DNA from: Lantana camara
Lineage: Eukaryota; Streptophyta; Magnoliopsida; Lamiales; Verbenaceae
Reading direction: 5' to 3'
Assembly (NCBI GenBank): GCA_037501455.1
Contig: CM074860.1
Coordinates: 22,155,001-22,219,000, forward strand
DNA length: 64,000 nt
Part shown: positions 35,383 to 45,300 of the stretch, in pieces
Layout: each line of letters starts with the position of its first letter
Position numbering within the stretch: the stretch's first letter is position 1
The notes under the pieces: model-generated
The model's database searches: none
What the model saw: only the letters and a program-made list of their open reading frames with translations
Told to the model about the DNA's origin: nothing
Made by a program: the position numbers and the translations under genes

Positions 35383-36031
35383 TTATGGGGGAGGAAACTG
35401 ATTAACCTCATCCGGATCATCTTGAGGGATGTTGGAATTAACACTCTCCTCAGAGTGTTCATATCCTGGGTAATCCGTGTTGTCTAAGGACTCGGGGTTC
35501 GAGTCCCTACCATCAATGTGGTATGCGTGGAGGTGCTCCTCTACGCCCTCCAAAAGGTGTGCCTGTCGCACTTTGAAGATAAACCTAAGGTCATCGTAAT
35601 AACGGCATCCACGCGTCATGTGGTCAGAATTCCGGCGAATGGCCTAGGAAAAATTGAACATTAAATAATGAACAAAAATTTAAAAAAAATAGGGATTGAT
35701 TATGAATTCAACTTATAGCATGGCTATTCCCTTGATAATATACCATGGTATCAATTTGGGCACGAACACGATCATCACCCATTTTAACTCCAGGACACCC
35801 CAATAATCTACGGAAGTTGTAAAATTCTATCCGCAGTCGTTTCACCGCTTCTATAACCTCCTGGGGCCAGTATTCTCGTTGGAATCGCCCTGACAACTCA
35901 AACGACACTTGAAATAGGGCTCTCTCGAAGCTTTCTATCCAATCGATTTTGTTGTCTGCGGCCTGTAGCCGAAGACGTTCAACCATGTAGGCTTCGGCCT
36001 CGCCATTAATGGGTGTTGGAGGGTGATTCAT
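35383..36031 (-). CDS. Predicted two-exon gene, Myb/SANT-like-domain style protein
   Basis: On the minus strand exon 1 runs 36031-35744 (96 codons from MNHPPTPING). A 100-base intron 35743-35644 follows, with a GTATAT donor and a TTTTTCCTAG acceptor. Exon 2 is 35643-35383 (86 codons plus stop). Joined in frame, this gives about 182 residues. Exon 1 has EYWPQEVIEAVKRLRIEFYN then FRRLLGCPGVKMGDDRVRAQ, and exon 2 starts AIRRNSDHMTRGCRYYDDLR FIF. The spacing of F..F..LL..PGV, a middle Val/Ala and RxYxxLxxIF resembles plant Myb/SANT-like domains. The C-terminus is acidic (PESLDNTDYPGYEHSEESVN). It starts about 670 bases inside the right end of the inner DNA element and points inward. No stop or frameshift is present, so it may be a real accessory protein of the transposon. 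Splice sites are predicted by eye; family is tentative. Confidence 0.5.
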
Positions 36032-36703
36032 GACTTTGTTTATTAAAGATTTGAGATCTGAGAGAAAAAGAGAAGGAGGACTTTTTGGATGTGATGAAAT
36101 GGGGTGAAAATGTGCAGAATTTCAGCGTACAGGACAAGATATTAATAAAGGTGATTGGCCTGAGAAACATATCGTCACACCCCTTTATCTTCACCTCTGC
36201 AATTTTGGGCGGTCAAACTACGGGAAAGAGTGCAGGCAGCTTTTTATTTAATTCAGGCGCCCCATCGAGAATGCATCACAATCTACTAAGTTTGTTGTGT
36301 GAATATTCATTTTATTAGTTATTGAAAGGTTTGTTTGTCTAGTTAAAGAAAAATAAATCGAGAAATTATAAAGTAACGTTTAGATCGTCGAGAGACAGTT
36401 TTTGGATGGAAAAAAGTCGCCGAAAATGGGTTGTCGGAAACGAGTCGCCGGAAATGGGTTGACGGAAAAGAATCGCCGGAAAAGATTGAGTTTACTGTCA
36501 AGAAGAAAACCTCAGATGCGGGAAGAAGACAATGGATATCTGTGTCCTTCACTTTATTAAGGGTATTATGGTACTTTTACAAGATTTAGGGGGGTTTACA
36601 AAAAAAATAGAAAAGATAATAGAGATCTAATATAGTTGTTTTCTGAGTTGGGGGATTTAGGATAAATAGTTTGTCTTATTAGGGATTGTTCATTAATTCC
36701 CCG
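36032..36703 (-). other. Right end of the inner DNA element, promoter side of the two-exon gene
   Basis: It carries a run of GTCGCCGGAAA/GGGTTG-type short repeats at about 36415-36490 and the diverged right terminal repeat (36560-36703). No further coding sequence was supported. It should hold the promoter of the gene at 35383-36031; no clear TATA box was selected. Confidence 0.45.
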
Positions 36704-37199
36704 TTGAATTAATCGTTAAATACCTTCTTTTTTTTAAAAAAAATAAAATAAAAAAACTTACACCTACTCTACCAAGAAATAAAATTTTTAATAATTAAAG
36801 ACAGATTAATTTATATAAAGAATATTAACATCAGCGTAGTTTTATAATCTTTTCCTTTAATTATTGGGGTTCTTTTTGTTATTTTCCTTTAATTCATTTT
36901 CTTGTTATTTTCCTTTAAATTCATTTTCTATTTAAATACAGTTAATTAATATAATTATTGTTCTTTAAATTTTTTTCTTCTTTCCCCATTTTCGAAAAAC
37001 GACCCCCACCTTTGCAGCAACAGTAGTTTGCAGTACACCATCCTTACATCACCGCCGTCGGCCGCCCATCTGGAGATGGCGTCCGCACCGCCGTTGACGG
37101 TGAAGTTGATTAGAAGAATTAGAAAACATTCTAAACATCTAAATCTGTTCGCCACCACCCAAATCCGCTAGAACCCAAATAGCCCACCACGAAATCTGC

Positions 37200-37345
37200 T
37201 CACGACCACCCAGATCCGCCGATGCTCAGTCGCCTTCCGCCCAGATCCACCGCCGCTCAGTTGCACTCCGCCCAGATCCACCGTCGTTTAGTCGCCTTCT
37301 GTCCAGATTCACCACCTCAGAGTCGCCCTCCACCCAGAGCCGTCA
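37200..37345. repeat. About 31-bp degenerate tandem repeat
   Basis: Four to five imperfect copies of a unit around CGCCCAGATCCACCGCCG followed by CTCAGTCGCCTTC. They generate a Ser/Pro-rich open frame (37222-37488) that is not regarded as a gene. Confidence 0.65.
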
Positions 37346-37464
37346 CCACGAAGATAGGCCGCCATCAAATCGACTCACCACCACGACTGCTCCACCAACC
37401 ACTTCCAAGTCACCCAGATCGAGCCACCTCTACCACCAAACACGCCGCCAAACCCCCATCGGGG

Positions 37465-37487
37465 GGGAGAGAGAGAGAGAGAGAGTG
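37465..37487. repeat. (GA)n microsatellite
   Basis: An uninterrupted GA dinucleotide run of about 20 bases within the GC-rich island. Confidence 0.9.
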
Positions 37488-38232
37488 AGGGAATCGGTGG
37501 GGATGAGAAAAGAAAACGAGAAAGAGAAAGAGCATGGTGGGACGCCGGTGCTGCGTTTGTTTGAGGAGTTTTTTGGTGGGTATTATGTTGGATTGGGAGG
37601 AGTGCTTGCGGTGGCCGCCGCAGTAGTGGGAAGCTGAGGCACTCCGGTGGCATTTTGCCCAAAATCCAGCCGCTGTATTTTGATTCCTTGTGTATTGTTT
37701 CTTCTTTTTTCTTTTCGTTTTCTAAAATAATTTAAAATGTTAAATGTTCATCTTCAGGAAAGAAAATAAATAAATAAATAACATAAAAAAGATTAACAAA
37801 ACACTTCTTATTTAATGATTTAATATATTATACAATTATATACAAACATTCAATATTTAAAATTTAAAAAAAAAAAAATTTAAAATTTAAAAAGAATAAA
37901 TAAAAAAAGGAAAAGAAAATAGTATATATTGTTTTAAGTTTTTTATTTTACATATTTTTTTAACTAAATGCAATATTAAATATATATTTTTTCCCTCTAA
38001 ATATTGTTTTATTTCTTAATCTTTTTAACTATATTTATATTGAAACAGGAATAATAATTAAATTTTATAAAACATATTATTTTAAGTTTTTTATTTTATA
38101 ATAAATGTGATATTATAAATATATATATATAAAATTATTTCTTACTTTATTAAATTTATTTTAAATATTAATGAGGTTAAAAATACCATAATAGCACTTG
38201 AATCTGACATGGCTAGCTTAGTTTGGCCACAT

Positions 38233-39992
38233 TAGGGATGTAAACGAACCGAGCCGAGCCGAACCCTTGCCCTTTTTTAAGGTTCGAGTTCGAGTTCGTC
38301 CCTATTTTCACGAACCCGAACTCGAACTCGAGCCTGGCGAACCTCCAAAAAATAGGTTCGAGTTCGGTTCGAGGTAGAGTTCGTATTCGGTTCGTCTCGA
38401 GTTCGATTCGCAGGTTCGAGAGATCTAGATTCAAGAAATTAAAGAGAAAAAAAAAGAGAGAAGATGGTGCGCGGTGGTGGTGCAGCGAGCAGGTGGGTTT
38501 TTGTGGGTGGGTAGCCGACGGAGTTGGTTGTGGGCGGTAGATCTGAGATCTGAGTTGGTGGCGCGATGAGCAGGCCTCCGGGTGATGAGCGGCGAGCAGG
38601 CGGAGTGGTGGTGGCGTTATACAAATAAAGAGAAGAGCAAGATTGGTTGGGGAAGGCGTGGCAGGATAAAATCCGTAACAGTATCATGTCGGCGGAGGAG
38701 TGGAAGCTGGTTTTTGTAGCCACAATCTGGGAAGTGTGGAAAGTACGGAATGCTTGGGAATACCAACAAAAGTCTCAACCGGCACACATTACTGTTAACA
38801 ACATCCGCGGATTAGCAACAGCCATACAGTCCATGCAGAAACGTCCCGCAAAGAGAAGAGATGAGCTTACACACATCGATTGGGTTCGTCCACCGGTGGG
38901 CTGGCATAAGCTCAACACAGATGGCAGCGTGTTTGAGCATAGAAACTCGGCTACGGCGGCCGGTGTTGTGAGAAATGAAGAAGGAGTGTGGTAGTTTGGA
39001 TTCGCCACGAAATTAGGGAATTCGGATATTAACACAGCAGAACTTTGGGGACTTCGAGAGGGACTCCGGATGGCTTGGGAGCGGAGATATCGAAACATCG
39101 AAGTGGAGTGTGACTCGGAGGTAGTCGTCAAACTGGTGAAGGAAGCAGATGTGGCTAATCATCCACTAGGGGGGCTTGTGGAAGACTGCAGAAGACTTAT
39201 ACACATGCCTTGGAACTGCAAACTAACACAGATACGAAGATCAGGCAATAAACTTGCAAATTTGCTTGCAAAAGTTGGGCAAAGAATGGTGGAAAACAAG
39301 ATGGTTTGGCTTGAACCCCCTGAAGGGGTTATGTTAGAGTAGTTTTGTTGCTTTGTTGAGCTAAGTCTGTTGCACCAAAAAAAAAAATAATAAAGAGAAG
39401 AGAACTTCGGTGGTGCGTCGGGTCCGTGGTGGTGGCAGAGTGGTGGTGAGCTGTTCTTGAGTGTTGGCCGGCGGAAAACTCTGCAAGTTCCTGAGCAGTG
39501 AGTGGCGTGGTCCCTTGTACACCAATCTTGAGTGTTGAGTGGAGAAATGGGAAATGGGGTTTTGACTGTGGAATTGGGACATGGGGCGGCTGAGAAAGAA
39601 TTTTGGCCGTTTAGGGTTTTCTTAGAATTTGAAATGATTTGAAATGGTTTGGAAGATTCAGTGTTAATATTTTATTCTTTAATCCTTAGATTTTTAGTTA
39701 ATAAGTATTTATTTTTTTAATATATATTAGATATATATAATATAAAGTAATATATATATATATTACATATTAGGAATATATATAATAAATATTTTATTTT
39801 TTAATAAATGTATGGGTTCGCGAGCCGGCTCGCGAACCTAAATTTTGAAAGGAAATGGTTCGAGTTCGGTTCGTGAAGGTCACGAACCGAGCCAGGGTTC
39901 GGTTCGGGTTCTATTTCTTCGAATTCGAGCCCAAACATTTATTAATTCGATTCATTAGGCTCGCGAACCTGCTCGTCTCGTTTACATCCCTA
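38233..39992. mobile_element. hAT-type non-autonomous DNA transposon with a LINE inside
   Basis: The left end is TAGGGATGTAAACGAACCGA and the right end CTCGTTTACATCCCTA, inverted over the first 13-14 bases. Further inverted similarity lies in GGTTCGAGTTCG-rich subterminal sequence. An exact 8-bp duplication, GGCCACAT, flanks it (38225-38232 and 39993-40000). The 8-bp duplication and YAGGGATG termini fit the hAT superfamily. No hAT transposase is present: the only coding sequence is the inserted LINE piece at 38638-39388. A decayed related end occurs near 56990-57110. Confidence 0.88.
38638..39388 (+). mobile_element. 5'-truncated LINE (L1-like) ending in RNase H and poly(A)
   Basis: The insertion is bounded by exact 14-bp copies of AATAAAGAGAAGAG (38624-38637 and 39389-39402) and ends in an A-rich tail at about 39377-39388. 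A long variable-length duplication plus poly(A) tail is the signature of target-primed LINE insertion. It codes on the plus strand for the C-terminal RNase H domain of plant L1-like pol: PPVGWHKLNTDGSVFEHRNS, then AGVVRNEEG, TAELWGLREGLRMAWERRYR, EVECDSEVVVKLV and IRRSGNKLANLLAKVGQRM, ending at 39342. A single TAG at 38992-38994 interrupts it. The missing 5' region is normal for LINE copies. Confidence 0.93.
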
Positions 39993-40193
39993 GGCCACAT
40001 CATATAAAATTACACGTAGGCATGCCATTAGTATAAACAAGTTAAATTTTCGGCGAGTTTCAGTATTTCTGGTGAATTTTTGCATTAAATTGTAATTTTT
40101 TTAAAGATATGGGGTAATTTTATCATTGGAAAAGTTATTGTACCAACTTTGCTGAAAGGGTGCAGTTGGTATACTATTTTTGCAATTTTCCCC

Positions 40194-40202
40194 TTATAAA
40201 AT
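40194..40202. repeat. Right 9-bp target duplication TTATAAAAT
   Basis: Exact partner of 16854-16862, directly outside the right terminus of the outer MULE. Confidence 0.85.
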
Positions 40203-40324
40203 CATTCTGAGCTCGGGGTTGTTAGTGTAAGATTTTGAATAATTTCAATTTTAGATTTTAAATAACGAAATTCCCACTAATGAGTAATGAATGTAGAAGT
40301 TATATTACTAATGAGAGAAATTAG

Positions 40325-40954
40325 ATGGCTTCAAGTCATATGGGTACCCCCCGGAACAGTACTAAGGTATTAAGCAGCAGCTCTAACGAGTTTGGTAAAG
40401 TTTGCCCCTGTAATTTTATCTTTCTGGATATTTGGTCTGATGCTACTGATCTTTGTTGGGTCGAGTTTATTTTGCAGCACAGGTTGAGCCGGCGTGGTGA
40501 GTACCGCAGTGGAAGTCACTTGAACCGGATTGACTCCTTCAAGTGGCCAGTTTTTTACTATGATTTTGACGGTATCACTGTACATATTGTCCGTATCTAT
40601 TGGCAACCAAGCTTCAATGACCATAGCCCCGAGGACACTATCGCCGTGTGTGCGTTCGTCTGTTGCCATATGAGATACACAATGTATCTCATCTTTGCCC
40701 GGATGGCTGGGCGTCCCGTATGGGGACCAACGGATGATCCTAGAAGCGCGTTTTGTATGAGGGGTAATTTGACTAATTATAGAGATTTTCTGAACTCTTC
40801 CAGATGTAATTTGAACTTTGTTAGATTCAATTTTGGTGCCCCTTGGATTTACTTTGTTCCCGGCTTTCGTGGGCACCCGGGCTCTTTTAGTCTTAACGAT
40901 CCTTGGATCATGAACATTTGTATCTTTTTCTGGTTCTTGGTTCGCAATAAATGA
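40325..40954 (+). CDS. Unidentified open reading frame, also open on the opposite strand
   Basis: The plus frame starts ATG at 40325 and reads 209 residues to TGA, including WVEFILQHRLSRRGEY, FKWPVFYYDFDG and GAPWIYFVPGFRGHPG; it is rich in Phe, Trp and Cys. The minus strand in the same codon register is open from about 40999 to the stop at 40370-40372, including NWPLEGVNPVQVTSTAVL and DERTHGDSVLGAMVIEAWLP. The plus frame uses no TTA, CTA or TCA codon after codon 16, which is what keeps the antisense open. The minus reading has a more ordinary composition and about 70% purine in first positions by eye, but no ATG before MATDERTHG. No family was recognised. An A-run and (AT)n follow at 40999. 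It may be a retroposed or virus-derived copy; that is speculation. Confidence 0.35.
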   Translation: MASSHMGTPRNSTKVLSSSSNEFGKVCPCNFIFLDIWSDATDLCWVEFILQHRLSRRGEYRSGSHLNRIDSFKWPVFYYDFDGITVHIVRIYWQPSFNDHSPEDTIAVCAFVCCHMRYTMYLIFARMAGRPVWGPTDDPRSAFCMRGNLTNYRDFLNSSRCNLNFVRFNFGAPWIYFVPGFRGHPGSFSLNDPWIMNICIFFWFLVRNK

Positions 40955-41002
40955 GGTGGAGTCCTCGTTAATCTCCCTACGGCTCCTTGCCGGTTCCCTT
41001 TA

Positions 41003-41008
<6 letters not shown>

Positions 41009-41050
<42 letters not shown>
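41009..41050. repeat. (AT)n microsatellite
   Basis: An A-run is followed by about 20 AT dinucleotides. Together with the A-run it could be a degraded poly(A) tail of an insertion ending here. Confidence 0.9.
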
Positions 41051-41051
<1 letters not shown>

Positions 41052-41961
41052 TTCGGCCAAAGAAAAAGTACTATATTTAATAATGAAAATAATATATTCA
41101 TTGACAAATTTTAGTTTCTATAGTGACAAATTTATATTGTTTAGGATTTATTATTTGATTTATTTGTTTGTGATCTTACTAATTCTGAATTTTATAGTTT
41201 GCAATCAATTATTTACTGAATTTTAATTTTTATCAATTAATATAGATAATATATCATTTTATTATAATTTTATAAATTTCGTTATAAAATCAAGGTTTTC
41301 TTTGTAATATAGTTAAACGTTGACGGTGCATATTCTAAAATGACTTTTTAGAATTAATAATTTAAGGACCCCCACCCCCACCCCCACCCCGAAGGGGGTA
41401 TACTTTAAAACACGTATATACAAGAGTACAACTTTTTAGTAATAGCCAAAGTTTGTATAATCGTAACATTATGGCCTGAGACTTGAGACCTATGTCGTTA
41501 TTGTTACCAACTTACCAGCGATAGCAACTCATGAACGAAGTGCTCGACCATAGGGAAAGAGCGGAATAAAAAAAAGTAGCCGGGGCGGGGGGAGGGGAAA
41601 AGAAACGATTTTGGATGAACGCTTTCTCACTGCCTTCTAATTAAATTTAGGGAACAATTAAAATAGAAATTCTTTACCGGCTTACTATTTATGAATAAAG
41701 AAAAGAATTTCCTAAATTAAATTTAGGACATAGGTCTCCCAGTACTCGAGCCACCTTTGTTACCGGCAGCTGTTTCTCGCTTGTTGCAGTCAGAGGCCAC
41801 TGTAGTGTGAGCTTTTGTGTTGTTTTCTCGTTTAAAACAATAAAAAAGAAAAGAATTTATGTCAACTAATTGATTTCATCATACTGACTTGAGGACTATA
41901 TTTTGAGGAAAACCTCAATAACCTTTCTAACGATTTATTGTGTATTCAGATTTTAAGATCA
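41051..41961. other. Intergenic stretch without recognised genes
   Basis: AT-rich. It contains a CCCCCACCCC run at about 41367-41392, a polypurine GGGGCGGGGGGAGGGG run near 41582-41597 and a weak inverted repeat around 41640-41728 (AATTTAGG arms). No coding sequence. Confidence 0.45.
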
Positions 41962-41966
41962 GATCA
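41962..41966. repeat. Target duplication GATCA (left) of the SIRE-like element
   Basis: GATCA directly precedes the 5' LTR and is repeated exactly at 56134-56138 after the 3' LTR. Confidence 0.88.
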
Positions 41967-42032
41967 TGTTAAGAATTATTTTTGCCTTGACAATTTGTTT
42001 TGCAGGTCAAACTCTTATATGAAGGTCAACTC
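41967..42032 (+). repeat. 5' LTR of the SIRE-like element, first part
   Basis: Starts TGTTAAGAATTATTTTTGCC and equals the first 66 bases of the 3' LTR at 55638, apart from a few substitutions. It is broken at 42032 by the solo gypsy LTR and resumes at 49129. Confidence 0.9.
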
Positions 42033-42046
42033 TGTAACGTCCCAAC

Positions 42047-42257
42047 TGTTAAAGGATAAGATCACCTAACTATGGAAGGATTTTTGATTGACTCAAATCA
42101 CTCTTGTAATCTTTTCCTTCCTTATTATTTTCCTTGTATTTAGCCTTTTTCCCCTCTTGTATTTTGTAAGCCTAGTCAGTATATATTTGGGGTTGTATCT
42201 TGTACTTTGTGACATCAATGAATACAAACAATTCTTGGCTCCATACGTGACTTTACA
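42047..42257 (+). repeat. 5' LTR (211 bp) of the inner copia element
   Basis: From TGTTAAAGGATAAGATC to ACGTGACTTTACA. It includes CTTGTATTTAGCC and a TATATTTGG block, plausible promoter and polyadenylation sequence of a short LTR. It matches 46467-46677. Confidence 0.93.
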
Positions 42258-42270
42258 TGGTACCAGAGCC
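42258..42270 (+). other. Primer-binding site of the inner copia element
   Basis: TGGTACCAGAGCC directly abuts the LTR, a one-base variant of the initiator-Met tRNA site TGGTATCAGAGC. Confidence 0.85.
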
Positions 42271-42316
42271 ATATTAATTTTTTTTTCTCCTTTCTGCTTT
42301 GCCCACCACCATCGCC

Positions 42317-45300
42317 ATGTCCACCACAGCCCTTGCCACCGCCTCAACCTCAAACACCACCCTTTCCGTTACCCATAGCTCCAGCATCAAATTGAACAAC
42401 AAAAATTATCTAGCTTGGAAGACGCAATTCCTTCCACTTCTTAATTACCAAAGCCTGAATGGTTTTGTTGATGGTACCGGTGAATCACCACCCACAACTA
42501 TTCCGGATCCGACGTCTCAGATTGCCAATCCGGCATATGCGGGCTGGTAGAAAAAGGACCAGATGCTTCATTCTTAGTTACTATCATCTATCTCTGAAGA
42601 AGTTTTCCCCTATGTTATTGGGCTCGCCTCATCTCATGAAGTCTGGAAGGCTCTCGCCAATGCCTTCGGTTCGGTCTCCCAAAATCGCCAACTTCAATTA
42701 CACATTGAACTTCAAGAATCAAACGCAATGATATGACGGTGTCACAGTTTCTTCAGCGAGCGAAAGCCTTGTCCGATGAATTGTCTACTGCCGGCCGCCC
42801 CCTATCTGCGGCCGAATTCAATGCTATCATCTACCGGAACATTGGTTCCGAATACCACAGCATCATTACTGCACTGAACCTGAGATCTGAACCAGTCTCG
42901 TTCCATGAACTGCACGGTCAACTGGTGGCACATGAAATTCTCCTTCGAGGGTCTCTGGCTATTCCAATCGCCAATGCCTCTCATGTGCCGACATCCAAAC
43001 CACAATCCGCTCGTGGCCCCTCAACCCCTACCGCCTTCACTCCTGGAACCAACCGGCACCCCAGTCCTGGTCCCAGTAATCGTTATCCTGGTGGACGTTT
43101 CAGACCTTGGGGTCCGTGTCAAATCTGTGGTTAGAGGAATCATTCTGCTTCCACTTGTCGCAATAGGTACCAGCCACCGGCACCTGGCTTCTGACCGTCG
43201 TTCCCTGCTCAGGCCAATTATACCTACTTTGGCCATGGACTTGCCCCTGACTTTGTTCCAACACACCAGTTCCAGCAGTCATACCATCCCTCGTACCAGG
43301 GGCCGTACCAGCACCAGTTCCAGCAGTGGTACCCTGATACAGCTGCAAATTTTCATGCCACACCTCATCTCAATTCACTAGGCAATCCAACACCTTATCG
43401 TGGTACTGATCAACTTCATGTTGGTGATGGTGAAGGGCTACCTATTACACATACGGGTAAAGCTGGTATTTCTTCATCTAAAGGAGTCCTTTCTTTAAAT
43501 AACACACTGAGGGTGCCGTCCCTCACTAAGAGTTTATTATCTGTTCAAAAATTTACCTCTGATAATGGTGTGTTCTTTGAATTTTGGCCTACTTATTTTC
43601 TCATTAAGGACCAGGTAACCGAGACAGTGTTGCTCCGGGGCCCTAGTGAGCAGGGAGTGTACGTGGTGTCCCCATCGAATAAACAAGCCTTGGCTACAGA
43701 AGTGCCCAGCATGAATGATTGGCATGCCCGGTTGGGTCACCCAAATTCTAGCGTTTTGAGATCTGTTGTTCGAAATTCCGGACTTGAGTCCTGTAGCAGC
43801 AATTTAGAACCATGTTCCTCTTGTGTACTTGGTAAAATGAGTCGAATTCCTTTAGCTTTTGTTGAACATGAGAGCATTGCTCATTTTGATATCATTTACT
43901 CAGATGTTTGGGGACCAGCCCCTATTGCCTTCAGTAATGGTTTTCGTTATATGTTGCTCTTCATTGATGACTTTACCCATTACACTTAGATTTATTTTCT
44001 GAAAAATAAAAGTGAAGTGTATTCTCTATTCCTAAACTTTGAGCAACTGGTAAATCATCAGTTCCAGGGAAAAATAAAAGCTTTTCACTCAGATTGGCGA
44101 GGGGAATACCATAAACTAAACAAATATTTTCAATCCATGGGACTTGTCCATCGCATAGCCTGCCCTTACACCCATGAACAGAATGGTGTTGCAGAATGCA
44201 AAATAAGACATGTTGTTGATACCGACCTAACACTTCTTGCTCATGCCAAAATGCCACTCAAATATTGGAGTTTTGCCTTTGAAACGGGAGTCTCACTCAT
44301 CAACTCACTCCCCTCACCAAAAACTCTTGGGCTCGTCTCCTCCGTACACAGACTTTAAACCCTTTGGTTGTGCTGTCTTCCCTCTATTACGTCCATACAA
44401 CCAACATAAGTTTGATTTTAGAACCAAACCTTGTGTGTATTTGGGGCAAAGTCCAACTCACTCAGCTGCTAGGTGTCTGGAACCAAAGTCTAATCGCATC
44501 TTTCTTGCTCGTCATGTCAAATTCTTTGAACGTAGGTTTCCCTTCATGGATGCTACGAAACAGAAAACTTCCACGCCACCTCCATCACCATGGTTGTACA
44601 CGCACACCACTCTCCCTGATCTCACTCGACCGAGCACATCGTCAGGTATGACTACTTCCTCCTCTACATCCTCTCCTCTAGGTACCAGTGCTTATCCAAC
44701 TCCTGCCACAAATAACACATCCTCCGACGGTTCCAACAGTACCAGACCCACTGAACCACAATAATCTGATAATTTCGACCTTGTTGTTAATCTATCTCAC
44801 TACCCCAACTTCACCACAAAAAAACAACCTACAGCCACCCATACTCACCCCATGGACCTACGCCGCTCTACCCTCTCTCGCCATGAAGCTCATGCTGCTT
44901 CCACGAGCACAACCTATCTTCTCCATGAATCTAACACATTCAAACAGGCCTATCCTCTCCTTCAATGGCGGCAGGCTATGCAAGCTGAGTATGATGCTCT
45001 TATTTCCAATAAAACTTGGTCACTGGTACCTCGCCCTGGTACTAAGAATGTAGTTGGGTGAAAATGGTTATTTCACATCAAAAGACATTCGGATGGGATT
45101 ATTGATCGATACAAAGCCCGTCTAGTGGCGAAGGGGTTTTCTCAAGAATCTGGCATTGACTATCATGAAACATTCAGTCCAGTGGTTAAAATGACCACTA
45201 TACGGACGGTTCTCTCCTTGGCCGTCTCTCATTCTTGGCCTACTCAACAACTGGATATTTCCAATGCCTTCCTGCATGGATTTCGGGACACTGATATCTT

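Larger units (their letters stand above)
17182..36703. mobile_element. Inner MULE-like DNA transposon with two convergent gene segments
   Basis: The left end reads GGGGCAGTCATTTAGAAGG and later ATCCTAAACCCCCTAG. The right end on the minus strand reads CGGGGAATTAATGAACAATC and later ATCCTAAATCCCCCAAC, so the termini are inverted but diverged repeats. Gene-like segments start near each end and point inward (17690-18066 plus; 36031-35383 minus), as in autonomous MuDR elements. The centre consists of four tandem-repeat families, one split by a gypsy composite and another by a solo LTR. PIF/Harbinger is an alternative because one gene resembles a Myb/SANT-like protein, but the 9-bp duplication favours Mutator. 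Boundaries are fairly secure; family is inferred. Confidence 0.6.
36704..38224. other. Interior of the outer MULE: AT-rich sequence with a CCGCC-rich island
   Basis: Most of this is AT-rich and empty. From 37000 to 37670 there is a GC-rich island with exon-like composition but no supported protein. The island could be sequence captured by the MULE, as in Pack-MULEs, but no source gene was recognised. Confidence 0.4.
16863..40193. mobile_element. Outer Mutator-like (MULE) DNA transposon enlarged by nested insertions
   Basis: The left end begins GGGAATATTGCAAAAATGG. The right end, read on the minus strand, begins GGGGAAAATTGCAAAAATAG. The two continue as matching inverted repeats through GTATACCAACTRCACCCTTT, AAGTTGGTACAATAACYTTT and GATAAAATTACCCC, with weaker similarity to about 200 bases. 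A perfect 9-bp duplication flanks them. Long terminal inverted repeats with a 9-bp duplication are diagnostic of the Mutator superfamily. No transposase belonging to this outer unit was recognised: its own sequence seems limited to 16863-17172 and 36704-38232 plus the ends. It was therefore probably non-autonomous and short before other elements landed in it. Confidence 0.82.

Noticed and set aside
37222..37488. Ser/Pro/Arg-rich open frame
   Set aside because: It is explained by a degenerate 31-bp repeat and ends in a GA microsatellite.
41636..41728. Weak inverted repeat as a possible MITE
   Set aside because: The arms are short and broken, and no flanking duplication was found.
42093..42353. 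Minus-strand open frame across the copia LTR and gag start
   Set aside because: Antisense to the LTR, primer site and gag of a clearly plus-strand element.
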